From NCBI GenBank assembly GCA_023388715.1, contig JAEWFT010000031.1, positions 1 through 47,395 on the forward strand: a stretch of DNA of 47,395 nt, written 5' to 3'. Shown here piece by piece: positions 32,232 through 39,715 of this stretch. Under the pieces are notes generated by a model, which saw nothing but the letters and a program-made list of their open reading frames with translations, was not told where the DNA came from and made no database searches. The number at the start of each line of letters is the position of its first letter. Position 1 is the stretch's first letter. The position numbers and the translations under genes were made by a program. This DNA is from Pseudomonadota bacterium (GTDB taxonomy: Bacteria > Pseudomonadota > Gammaproteobacteria > Xanthomonadales > Xanthomonadaceae).

Positions 32232-32762
32232 ATGAGCGACAACCCCCTGACCGGCGAGGTGTCCGACAGCAAGCTCGCCGCGGTGTTCGCCAGCCGTCGC
32301 GAGGCGCAGGACGCGGCCGATGCCCTCATGGCCCGGACCGACCTGCAACAGGCACAGGTCAAGGTGATCCGCCCGGGCTCGGCGGACGTGGCGATCAAGC
32401 TCGAACCCGAGGGCGGCGGCATCTGGCGCACCATCCTGCGCGCCCACGCCAAGCTTGGGGTGGTGGGCGCCGTGCTGGGGCTTGTCGCCTTCGCGATCTT
32501 GTACGCGTTCGGGCTGCCGATGGTGGTGCAGTCGCCGGTGGCGGCCGGACTCGTGCTGCTGGGCTTCGGCACCATCGCGGGGCTGATGCTCGGCGGGCTG
32601 GTGGCGCTGCGGCCAGACCATGACCGCTACGTGCAGGCCACGCGCGATGCGATGGAGGAAGGCCATACAACCGTGGTCGTGCACGCGCTGTCCCGCGAGC
32701 AGCAGGACGCCGCGGCCGATTTCCTTGCCAGCCGCGGCGGCGAGGTCACCCGCACGCTGTAA
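32232..32762 (+). CDS. Hypothetical membrane protein with two central helices
   Basis: A 176-residue protein. A soluble N-terminal half (AAVFASRREAQDAADALMAR, VKVIRPG) and C-terminal half (YVQATRDAMEEGHTTVVVHA) surround two transmembrane helices (about 75-97 and 102-125). The pattern resembles DUF1269-like membrane proteins with a cytoplasmic sensor-like domain. Family not certain. TGGAGC lies before the ATG. Confidence 0.7.
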   Translation: MSDNPLTGEVSDSKLAAVFASRREAQDAADALMARTDLQQAQVKVIRPGSADVAIKLEPEGGGIWRTILRAHAKLGVVGAVLGLVAFAILYAFGLPMVVQSPVAAGLVLLGFGTIAGLMLGGLVALRPDHDRYVQATRDAMEEGHTTVVVHALSREQQDAAADFLASRGGEVTRTL

Positions 32763-32841
32763 CGCGTTGTCCGCGTGCGCCGCATTGACAGGACGCATGC
32801 CTGCTGACTAGATGGGCCCGACTCAACCGGGACCAGGCTGC

Positions 32842-33888
32842 ATGCGTCGACGTGGTTTCCTTGCCGGTGCGGCGTTGGCCGCAAGCCTGCCGCTGGTGGC
32901 CGCCGCCAGGCCTTCGAGGCCTGCATCGCCCGCACCGCGCAGGCGCTTGCCGCCCGCGCTCAAGCCCGGTGACACCATTGGCCTGGTCAGCCCGTCCTCC
33001 GCCACCGACGAGCGTCTGTCGCTGCAGCTTGCCCGCGAAGTCATCGAGGCGCTCGGGTTCAAGGTAAAGGAGGGCAGGCACGCGGCGTCGCGGCGCGGCT
33101 ACCTGGCCGGCACCGATGCGGAGAGGGCCGGCGATCTCAACGCGATGTTCGCCGATCCGGGGGTGGACGGCATCGTCTGCATCCGCGGCGGCTGGGGCGC
33201 CGCGCGCCTGCTGCCGCTGCTGGACTACGCCAGCGTCCGCCGCAATCCCAAGGTGCTGCTTGGCTATTCGGACATCACCGCGCTGCATTGCGCGCTGCAG
33301 ACCCAGGCCGGTCTGGTCAGCTTCCATGGCCCGATGGGCTCCGGCAGCTGGCCGGGGTTCAACGTCGACCAGTTCCGCCGATTGTTCCTCGGACGCGAGT
33401 TGATGGAGTACCGCAACAAGCAGGAGGCCGGCGACGAATTGGTGCCGCGTCGCAACCGGACCGCGACCCTGCGCGGCGGCACCGCGCGCGGCGAGCTGGT
33501 CGGCGGCAACCTCTCGGTGCTGGTGGCGCTGGCGGGCACGCCCTACATGCCGGACTTCGATGGGCGGATCCTCTTCCTGGAGGACGTCGGCGAGGCGCCG
33601 TACCGGGTCGACCGCATGCTCAGCACGTTGAAACTCTCCGGTGCGCTGGACCGGATCGCCGGCTTGATCTTCGGCGAATGCACGCAGTGCACGCCGGGCG
33701 ACGGCTACGGCTCGCTCACCATCGAGCAGATCCTGGACGACTACATCCTCCCGCTGGGGATCCCGGCGTATCGCGGCGCGATGATTGGCCATATCCGCGA
33801 GCAGTTCATCGTGCCAGTCGGCGGCCGGGTGGAACTGGACGCCGATGCCGGCAGCTTCCGCCTGCTGGAGCCGGTGTTCGCCGCATGA
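32842..33888 (+). CDS. Tat-exported LD-carboxypeptidase (peptidase S66)
   Basis: A 348-residue serine peptidase that cuts the bond between L- and D-residues in murein tetrapeptides. The N-terminus MRRRGFLAGAALAASLPLVA is a twin-arginine signal, unusual because E. coli LdcA is cytoplasmic. Catalytic residues: Ser143 in LLGYSDIT, Glu247 in FLEDVGEAPY, His317 in GHIREQF, all present. The ATG at 32842 gives the proper Tat signal; one at 32812 would add 10 residues. The stop overlaps the next ATG (ATGA), starting a three-gene operon to 35230. Confidence 0.87.
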   Translation: MRRRGFLAGAALAASLPLVAAARPSRPASPAPRRRLPPALKPGDTIGLVSPSSATDERLSLQLAREVIEALGFKVKEGRHAASRRGYLAGTDAERAGDLNAMFADPGVDGIVCIRGGWGAARLLPLLDYASVRRNPKVLLGYSDITALHCALQTQAGLVSFHGPMGSGSWPGFNVDQFRRLFLGRELMEYRNKQEAGDELVPRRNRTATLRGGTARGELVGGNLSVLVALAGTPYMPDFDGRILFLEDVGEAPYRVDRMLSTLKLSGALDRIAGLIFGECTQCTPGDGYGSLTIEQILDDYILPLGIPAYRGAMIGHIREQFIVPVGGRVELDADAGSFRLLEPVFAA

Positions 33889-34676
33889 GCACGGACGGGC
33901 AGGCCCAACCGTCGCACGGGGCGCCGCCGGCGGACGAACTGCCGTTCGTGGTGCCGTGTCGCGTGCTCGGCCACGGTGCCCCGCTGCGCTGGCTGAAAGC
34001 CGGCTGGGGCGACATCCGCCGGGCTCCGGGACTGACCTTGGTGTTCGGGCTGGTGACCATGGCAACCAGCCTGCTGGTGTCATGGCTCGCGTGGTCGCTG
34101 GGCCGCTTCGCGCTGCTGGCGGTGCTGCTGTCGGGTTTCGTCTTCATCGCGCCGTTGCTGGGGGTGGCGATGTACGCGGTCAGCCGCGCGCTGGCCGATG
34201 GCGAGCCGCCGACCCTGGCCCACTCGCTGCGGTTGGCGCGGCGGGTCCTGGGCCAGGCCGGCGTGTTCGCCCTGATCCAGCTGGTGGTGATGCTGCTGTG
34301 GTCGCGCGCGGGGATGATGCTGGCCGTGTTCGTGCCGCTGCACGGCGGCGATACCCGGGCGCTGCTCGAATACCTGGCGATCGGCTCGCTGGTCGGCAGC
34401 GTGTTTGCCGCGCTGACCTTCGCCGTGGCGGTGCTGTCGCTGCCGCTGATCGCCGATCGCGACGTCGACATGGTCACCGCCTGCCTGTCCAGCGTGAACG
34501 CGGTGCTGCGCAACAAGGGGGTGATGGCGCTCTGGGCGGTGCTGATCGTGGCGCTGACCGCGCTCGGGTTCGCCACCGCCTTCCTGGGCCTGGCGCTGGC
34601 GTTGCCGTGGCTGGCCTATGCCAGCTTCCACGCCTCCCGCGAGACCCTGGACGCCTCGGCGTGGCCGCGCGCATGA
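33885..34676 (+). CDS. DUF2189 family membrane protein
   Basis: A 263-residue inner-membrane protein with about six helices. LGHGAPLRWLKAGWGDIRRA then TLVFGLVTMATSLLVSW, and LSLPLIADRDVDMVTACLSS near the end, match the DUF2189 pattern. Function unknown. It overlaps both neighbours by 4 bp (ATGA), which indicates tight coupling with the LD-carboxypeptidase and the DUF3228 gene. Confidence 0.82.
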   Translation: MSTDGQAQPSHGAPPADELPFVVPCRVLGHGAPLRWLKAGWGDIRRAPGLTLVFGLVTMATSLLVSWLAWSLGRFALLAVLLSGFVFIAPLLGVAMYAVSRALADGEPPTLAHSLRLARRVLGQAGVFALIQLVVMLLWSRAGMMLAVFVPLHGGDTRALLEYLAIGSLVGSVFAALTFAVAVLSLPLIADRDVDMVTACLSSVNAVLRNKGVMALWAVLIVALTALGFATAFLGLALALPWLAYASFHASRETLDASAWPRA

Positions 34677-35230
34677 CCATCGTCCTCACCGACTTCGCGC
34701 GCCCGCGGCTGTTCCCGCGCGAGCCGCGCCGCAATACCATCCAGGACATCGACGCGGACGGGTTCGAGCGCCATCTCAACGCGCATCCGCCGCTGCAGGT
34801 GCTGGACGGCTACGCGCCGTTCTGCAAGCTGCACGTGCATCGCAACTGGACGTCCACCCGCTGCCTGGCGGTGCCGATCACCGACGACAACCGCCACCTG
34901 CTGCGCTCCGACTACGAAGCCCGCAACGATGCAGAACTACCGGTGCTGGTGCGCTGGTTGGAGGGGCTGGAGCCGCCGGTGGCGAACTATCTGATCCCGA
35001 TCCTCTACAGCGCCGCGCAGCTGGCGCGCGAGGGCAGCCCGATCGACGCGGACTGGGGCGTGGTCGGCTGCATGTACACGATGGCGCCCGTGGAAATCCC
35101 GATGGCGCCCATCACCATGCTGCGCAACGCGCTGGGGGTGGAGGAGGGCGGCTCGGGCGTGCCGATCGACCGGGAGGCGTACGCGCGCAGCGTGGCGTTC
35201 TGGCGGGCGCACGCCAACTGGCGCGGCTGA
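34673..35230 (+). CDS. DUF3228 family protein
   Basis: A 185-residue soluble protein. It contains CKLHVHRNWTSTRCLAVPIT, VANYLIPILYSAAQLAREG and ADWGVVGCMYTMAPVEIPMA, as in DUF3228 proteins, which occur in bacteria and some eukaryotes with no known function. The start overlaps the upstream stop (ATGA). Confidence 0.82.
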   Translation: MTIVLTDFARPRLFPREPRRNTIQDIDADGFERHLNAHPPLQVLDGYAPFCKLHVHRNWTSTRCLAVPITDDNRHLLRSDYEARNDAELPVLVRWLEGLEPPVANYLIPILYSAAQLAREGSPIDADWGVVGCMYTMAPVEIPMAPITMLRNALGVEEGGSGVPIDREAYARSVAFWRAHANWRG

Positions 35231-35330
35231 GCAGCGCGCGCCTGGCGTCGTCGGGGATCGGGTGAGGGGTCCGCTGGAAGCGCGGCCGGTCGTGCAGGGG
35301 CGTTGCGACGGGCCGGTGGTGCTGCCTTGC

Positions 35331-35534
35331 TTAGCGGGTGGCGGCGCGCTTGACCGGGGTCGGCGCCTTGCGCTCGGCCGCGTTGGAGCGGAACGGCGAG
35401 GTCGCGACGCTGCGCAGGGGGGTATCGCCGAGTTTCTCGATCTTGCCGCCGCGCTTGCGGAAGTCGGCGATGTCCGCCGCGATCGAACTATGGGTTGCCG
35501 GTTCCGTGTTGGCGTGCGTGGGCTTGCGGGCCAT
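35331..35534 (-). CDS. Small basic protein
   Basis: 67 residues with many Lys, Arg and Thr: SIAADIADFRKRGGKIEKLG is the most structured part, and FRKRGGKIEKLG looks like a nucleic-acid-contact segment. I do not recognise a function. GAGGAGAAGC directly precedes the ATG, the same Shine-Dalgarno context as the microprotein gene at 25198-25314. Weak promoter-like boxes (TTGCGT, 17 bp, TAACAT) lie in the AT-richer DNA at about 35570-35610. Confidence 0.68.
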   Translation of the reverse strand: MARKPTHANTEPATHSSIAADIADFRKRGGKIEKLGDTPLRSVATSPFRSNAAERKAPTPVKRAATR

Positions 35535-35768
35535 GCTTCTCCTCGTGGGCGTGCGGTTCAGCCGATCATGTTATGCGAAATCGAGTTTTTACGCAAACTC
35601 CGCACTATGTGTCCTCAAGCGCGGGTAACGTCTGCAAACGTGCAAAGAGACGCGGCTGGTGTCGGGCCCGTTTGCGGCGCGATGCGCTTCGCCGGCGCTT
35701 CATCGTCGCACCATGGTCGGCACGCGAACGCCGCCCATGCTTTCTTTACCTTGGGGCAGGAGCAGGAC

Positions 35769-36323
35769 ATGACGGACATGGCAGGGCAAGACATCGGGGA
35801 GCGGCTGCGGCCGCTGGTCTGGGGTGGAGCCGGCGCGCTGCTGCTGGCGCCGTGGGTGGCGATGCAGCTGGGCGCGCCCGGCGTGCACTGGACCGCCGCC
35901 GATTTCCTGGTGATGGGTGTGCTGCTGGGAGCGCTTGCCGGGCTTTTCGAGCTTGGCCTGCGCCTGGACCGGCGCTGGTCCTACCGGATGGGAATCTGGC
36001 TCGCGGCCGTGATCGCCTTCCTCACGATCTGGGTGAACCTGGCCGTCGGCATGCTTGGCAGCGAGGGCCACCCGCTCAACCTGATGTTCGCGGGGGTCAT
36101 CGCGATCGCAGTCCTTGGCGCGCTGCTGGCGCGGGGGCGGGCGCCGGGAATGGCGAGGGCGATGCTGGCGGCAGGTCTCGCGCAGCTGCTTGCGGTCGCG
36201 ATTGCGCTGCCCATGGGCTTCCAGCGGCATGAGCTGGCGATGACGGCGCTGTTCGCGTTGCCGTGGCTGGTGGCGAGCGCGTTGTTCCACGCGGCGCGGC
36301 AGGTCGACGCCGGCGGCGCATGA
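35769..36323 (+). CDS. Hypothetical membrane protein
   Basis: A 184-residue protein with six hydrophobic segments, including WGGAGALLLAPWVAMQLG, FLVMGVLLGALAGLFELGL and MGIWLAAVIAFLTIWVNLAV. I do not assign a family, though its size and pattern suit a small inner-membrane protein of unknown function. GGAGCAGG precedes the ATG at 35769. The 234 bp upstream contain no gene. Confidence 0.7.
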   Translation: MTDMAGQDIGERLRPLVWGGAGALLLAPWVAMQLGAPGVHWTAADFLVMGVLLGALAGLFELGLRLDRRWSYRMGIWLAAVIAFLTIWVNLAVGMLGSEGHPLNLMFAGVIAIAVLGALLARGRAPGMARAMLAAGLAQLLAVAIALPMGFQRHELAMTALFALPWLVASALFHAARQVDAGGA

Positions 36324-36359
36324 CGGGACAATGGGCGTGATTCCACTGCCCACCCGCCC

Positions 36360-37292
36360 ATGACGCAGTTGCGCATTGCGCTCATCCTCCTGCTGATCGC
36401 CGCCAGTTCGATCATCCACATCGGGCCCCTGGTGCTGGTCGGTGTGGTCAAGGCGCTGCTGCCGTTCGCCAGCGTGCGCCGGGCTGCCAACCCGCTGCTG
36501 ACCGGGATCGCCGAGAGCTGGATCGGGCTCAACAACGCGATGATCCGCGCGTTCACCGGCACCCGGATCACGGTTGAAGGCGACGCCCACCTGCATCGCG
36601 ACGGCCATTACCTGGTGATCGCCAACCACCAGAGCTGGGTCGACATCCTGGTCCTGCAGTACGTGTTCAACCGGCGCATCCCCTTGCTGCGCTTCTTCCT
36701 CAAGCGCCAGCTGTTCTGGGTCCCGCTGCTGGGGCTGGCGTGGTGGGCGCTGGACTTCCCGTTCATGGGCCGCTACACAGCCCGCCAGATCGCGCGCAAC
36801 CCGGCGCTTGCCGGCAAGGACATCGAGGCGACGCGCCGCGCTTGCGAGAAATTCCGCGCCTTCCCGGTGGCGATCATGAATTTCGTGGAAGGCACGCGGT
36901 TCACCCCGGCCAAGCATGCGCGCCAGCAGTCCCCGTACCGGCACCTGCTCAAGCCGAAGTCGGGCGGCGTCGCCTTCGTGCTGGACGCGATGGGGGAGGG
37001 GTTGCATTCGATCCTGGACATCAGCATCGCGTATCCCGACGGGATCCCCACCATGGCCGACCTGATCGGCGACCGCATCCGGGACGTGCGCGTGCGGGTG
37101 CGCCAGCGGCCCTTGCCGCCGGAGATGCTGCACGGCGATTACCAGAATGACCGCGGCTTCCGCGCACGTTTCCAGCAGTCGATGAACACGTTGTGGCAGG
37201 AGAAGGATGCCGATCTGGCGGCGTTGCTGGGAACCGGTGGCCACGCATCGACGGCGCAGGCGGCAGGCGGCGCAGCTTCGCCGCCCATGTGA
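36360..37292 (+). CDS. PlsC-type acyltransferase (YihG-like)
   Basis: A 310-residue membrane-associated acyltransferase. The HX4D motif is NHQSWVD (His90, Asp95) and the substrate motif FVEGTRF (EGTR at 177-180). The N-terminal helix and the pattern after it (RRIPLLRFFLKRQLFWVPLL, WWALDFPFMGRYT) are as in YihG/LPLAT proteins, which transfer acyl chains to lysophospholipids. The last 30 residues are an Ala/Gly-rich tail. No good Shine-Dalgarno site is seen. Confidence 0.87.
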   Translation: MTQLRIALILLLIAASSIIHIGPLVLVGVVKALLPFASVRRAANPLLTGIAESWIGLNNAMIRAFTGTRITVEGDAHLHRDGHYLVIANHQSWVDILVLQYVFNRRIPLLRFFLKRQLFWVPLLGLAWWALDFPFMGRYTARQIARNPALAGKDIEATRRACEKFRAFPVAIMNFVEGTRFTPAKHARQQSPYRHLLKPKSGGVAFVLDAMGEGLHSILDISIAYPDGIPTMADLIGDRIRDVRVRVRQRPLPPEMLHGDYQNDRGFRARFQQSMNTLWQEKDADLAALLGTGGHASTAQAAGGAASPPM

Positions 37293-37323
37293 GAATGCGC
37301 GCCCCGCGCAGCGAGACCCCCCG

Positions 37324-37647
37324 ATGTCGCCACCTCCCATGTCCGCCGCAGGCCGCCTGTTTGCCTGGGCTGCGCTGATCGAGGGTTTCACCTGGGCCGG
37401 ACTGCTGGTGGGGATGTGGCTGAAGTACGGCGCCGGTCTGACCGACCAGGGCGTGTGGTGGTTCGGGCGCCTGCATGGCGCCGCCTTCCTGTTCTACGTG
37501 GTGGCCACCGTTTACGCGGGCGCGCGCCTGCGCTGGCCGGCCTGGGCGCTGCTGCTGGCGATGGTGGCGGCGATCCCGCCGCTGGTCACGGTGCCGCTGG
37601 AATGGTGGTATCGCCGCCGCGGACTGCTGTCGGGGCCCGCGGGCTGA
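37324..37647 (+). CDS. DUF3817 family membrane protein
   Basis: A 107-residue protein with three hydrophobic segments. LFAWAALIEGFTWAGLLVGMW followed by WWFGRLHGAAFLFYVVATV matches the DUF3817 layout; function is not known. The stop lies 1 bp from the stop of the convergent methyltransferase gene. (Only parts of each segment are quoted.). Confidence 0.8.
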   Translation: MSPPPMSAAGRLFAWAALIEGFTWAGLLVGMWLKYGAGLTDQGVWWFGRLHGAAFLFYVVATVYAGARLRWPAWALLLAMVAAIPPLVTVPLEWWYRRRGLLSGPAG

Positions 37648-37648
37648 G

Positions 37649-38485
37649 TTAGCGCCGCACCGCCAGCACCCCGTCCAGCGCCGGTTCCGCACGGAATCCG
37701 GCCTCCTGCAGCCGGCGGGCCACCTCGCGGGGCACGTCGCGGCCGGACGTCAGCTTGTTGGGGCTGCCGGTGTAATGGAACAGCCGCCCGCCGCGGCGCA
37801 TCACCCTCGCCAACTGGTCGTAAAAGGCGCGGGAATAGAGCTCGCCGGCGATGCCGAAGCGCGGCGGGTCGTGCAGGGCGGCATCGTATGCCCCGTCGGG
37901 AAGCCGCGCGATGGCCGCCACGACGTCGGCATGCGCGAGCTGGAGCCGTCCACCGCTTGCGTCCGGATCCGGCGACCACGGGTTGAGCCAGCGCAGCCAC
38001 AGCACGTCGGCGCTCTTCTCGAACGAGTCGATCCGCGCGACCCCGTCCTCGAGGCAGCAGCGGGCGAAGTAGCCCAGCCCGCCGCAGGTATCCAGCACCG
38101 TCCTGCCGCCGGGTTGCACCAGCGCCACCTTGCGGCGCGCATCGTCCAGCGGCGATTCCCTGGCGGTCGGCAGCATCTTGATGCCGTCGATCTCGAACGT
38201 GGGGACCCGCCACTCCGTGGGCACCAGCTTGATCAGCGAGCCGGCATAGCGCGATGCGGCGGCGAAGTCGCCGCCGTCCCACCAATAGATGGTGCGCGCC
38301 TTCAACGCGGCCGGGTAGGGATAGAGCGCGCCCCGGAACTCCCAGGTGCCCGCCTGAAACGCTGCCTCGGTGGTGGAGACGCCGAGATCCAGGGAACCGC
38401 GCCAGGCGGGCGCACCCGCCTCGCGCGCCGCCAGCAGCGCGGCGGCGGTTTCACGGGTCAGCAGCGGGCCTGCGTATCGGGACAA
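37649..38485 (-). CDS. SAM-dependent methyltransferase (spermidine-synthase-like fold)
   Basis: A 278-residue protein. The second half is a methyltransferase fold: VLDTCGGLGYFARCCLE (motif I), IDSFEKSADVLWL, and DAALHDPPRFGIAGELYSRA (motif IV, with DPP), then VMRRGGRLFHYTGSPN. The first half (SLDLGVSTTEAAFQAGTWEF) includes a beta-rich domain seen in archaeal-type members. The modified substrate is unknown. It lies 60 bp after the ATP-grasp gene and may belong to the same operon. Confidence 0.75.
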   Translation of the reverse strand: MSRYAGPLLTRETAAALLAAREAGAPAWRGSLDLGVSTTEAAFQAGTWEFRGALYPYPAALKARTIYWWDGGDFAAASRYAGSLIKLVPTEWRVPTFEIDGIKMLPTARESPLDDARRKVALVQPGGRTVLDTCGGLGYFARCCLEDGVARIDSFEKSADVLWLRWLNPWSPDPDASGGRLQLAHADVVAAIARLPDGAYDAALHDPPRFGIAGELYSRAFYDQLARVMRRGGRLFHYTGSPNKLTSGRDVPREVARRLQEAGFRAEPALDGVLAVRR

Positions 38486-38545
38486 GCGGTGGATCCAGGC
38501 AATGCGGGCCGGCGATTATCCGCCGGCCGCGCCATTCCCGCGCGG

Positions 38546-39715
38546 TTACATCACCGCCATCGAGGGATTGCCGAAGTGGCCCGGGAACTGGTTACGGATC
38601 TCCAGCTTGCGTTCGATCGACTGCATCACCTTGCCGGCGAAATTGACCCCCGCCATCTCGCAGCACGAGAACAGGTTGCCCGGGGTGAACACGTTCACCT
38701 CCAGGATCACGTCGCCGATGATGTCGATGCCGACCAGGAACATGCCGTCCTCCAGCAGCTTGGGCCGGATCAGCTCCGCGACCCGCAGCTCGCGCTCGGT
38801 GATCTTCACCGGGGTCGCCGTGCCGCCGGCGTGGATGTTGCTGCGGATGTCCTCCTTGGAGCTGACCCGGCGCAGTGCCGCGTACTTGCCGTCGATCTGC
38901 AGGGGTTCGCCATTCATGATGAACAGGCGGATATCGCCCTTGTCGGCCTCAGGCACGTACGACTGCGCAATGATGTAGCCGTCGCGGCTGATGGATTCGA
39001 TCATCTGGTTGAGGTTGGCGGCCGCCTTGTTGTTGACCAGGAACACGCCCTGGCCGCCGGAACCCTGCAGGGGCTTGAGCACGATCTTGCCGCCGTGCTT
39101 CTTCGCGAACTCCTTGATGTCCGCCGGGAAGCGCGTGATCAGGGTCTCCGCGCGGACGGCCCGCGGGAACTCCTGGAAGTAGAGCTTGTTGATCGCGCGC
39201 GAGAGGCTGTCCGGGTCGTTGAGGACCAGCACGCCCTGCTGCGCGGCGCGGCGGCCGAACTGGATGCCGATGTCCTCCGCCCATGGGCGGTCGATGGCGT
39301 CGTTGGACGGGTCGTTGCGCAGCATCAGCACGTCGATGTCGGTGATGTCGACCAGTTGCGGCTTGGAGCCCTGCACGCCCTTCAGGAACGCCTTCAGCGA
39401 ATCCACGGCGGCCAGCGGGTCGATCGGCGCGATCGTCGGCTTGGGGCTCTTCGCCGCGGTCTTCCTGGCGGCGGTCTTCGACGCCTTCGCGGTCTTGGCG
39501 GCGCGCTTGGCCACCGCGCGGCTCGCCTTCCTGGCCACCGGGGCTTCGGCGAAGCGCGCGTGCACGCGCATCACGTCATCCGGGCTGAGCACGAAGTCGC
39601 CCGGTGTGATGTAGCAGACGCGGTGGCCGCGCCGCGCCGCCTCGTGCGCGAGCAGGGTGGTGGTGTAGCGGGGGTACTCGTCCGCCATGTCATTGACGAA
39701 GAAGGCGATCAGCAT
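38546..39715 (-). CDS. GshB-like ATP-grasp ligase with Lys/Ala-rich insert
   Basis: A 389-residue ATP-dependent carboxylate-amine ligase similar to glutathione synthetase. The family pattern is visible: IDVLMLRNDPSND, VLVLNDPDSLSRAINKLYFQ, KIVLKPLQGSGGQGVFLV (ATP-binding lysine and Gly loop), KGDIRLFIMNGEP, NIHAGGTATPV, VGIDIIGDVILEVNVFTPGN. Residues 61-95 are an insertion almost only of Ala, Lys, Arg, Ser and Thr, absent from GshB. The start overlaps the upstream DUF1704 gene by 7 bp; GGAGAG precedes the ATG. No gshA is present in the window, so a different peptide substrate is plausible, but a role as the glutathione synthetase is possible. Confidence 0.82.
   Translation of the reverse strand: MLIAFFVNDMADEYPRYTTTLLAHEAARRGHRVCYITPGDFVLSPDDVMRVHARFAEAPVARKASRAVAKRAAKTAKASKTAARKTAAKSPKPTIAPIDPLAAVDSLKAFLKGVQGSKPQLVDITDIDVLMLRNDPSNDAIDRPWAEDIGIQFGRRAAQQGVLVLNDPDSLSRAINKLYFQEFPRAVRAETLITRFPADIKEFAKKHGGKIVLKPLQGSGGQGVFLVNNKAAANLNQMIESISRDGYIIAQSYVPEADKGDIRLFIMNGEPLQIDGKYAALRRVSSKEDIRSNIHAGGTATPVKITERELRVAELIRPKLLEDGMFLVGIDIIGDVILEVNVFTPGNLFSCCEMAGVNFAGKVMQSIERKLEIRNQFPGHFGNPSMAVM

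Noticed and set aside
30603..32798. A 731-codon minus-strand frame
   Set aside because: It is antisense to four plus-strand genes with family-like products and good ribosome sites. Such shadows are common in high-GC DNA.
35570..35610. AT-rich stretch with TTGCGT and TAACAT as a firm promoter
   Set aside because: Only 3 of 6 and 4 of 6 bases match the consensus; mentioned under the small basic protein gene but not listed as a feature.
35700..37391. A 563-codon minus-strand frame
   Set aside because: It is the antisense of the acyltransferase and membrane protein genes and is low in complexity.
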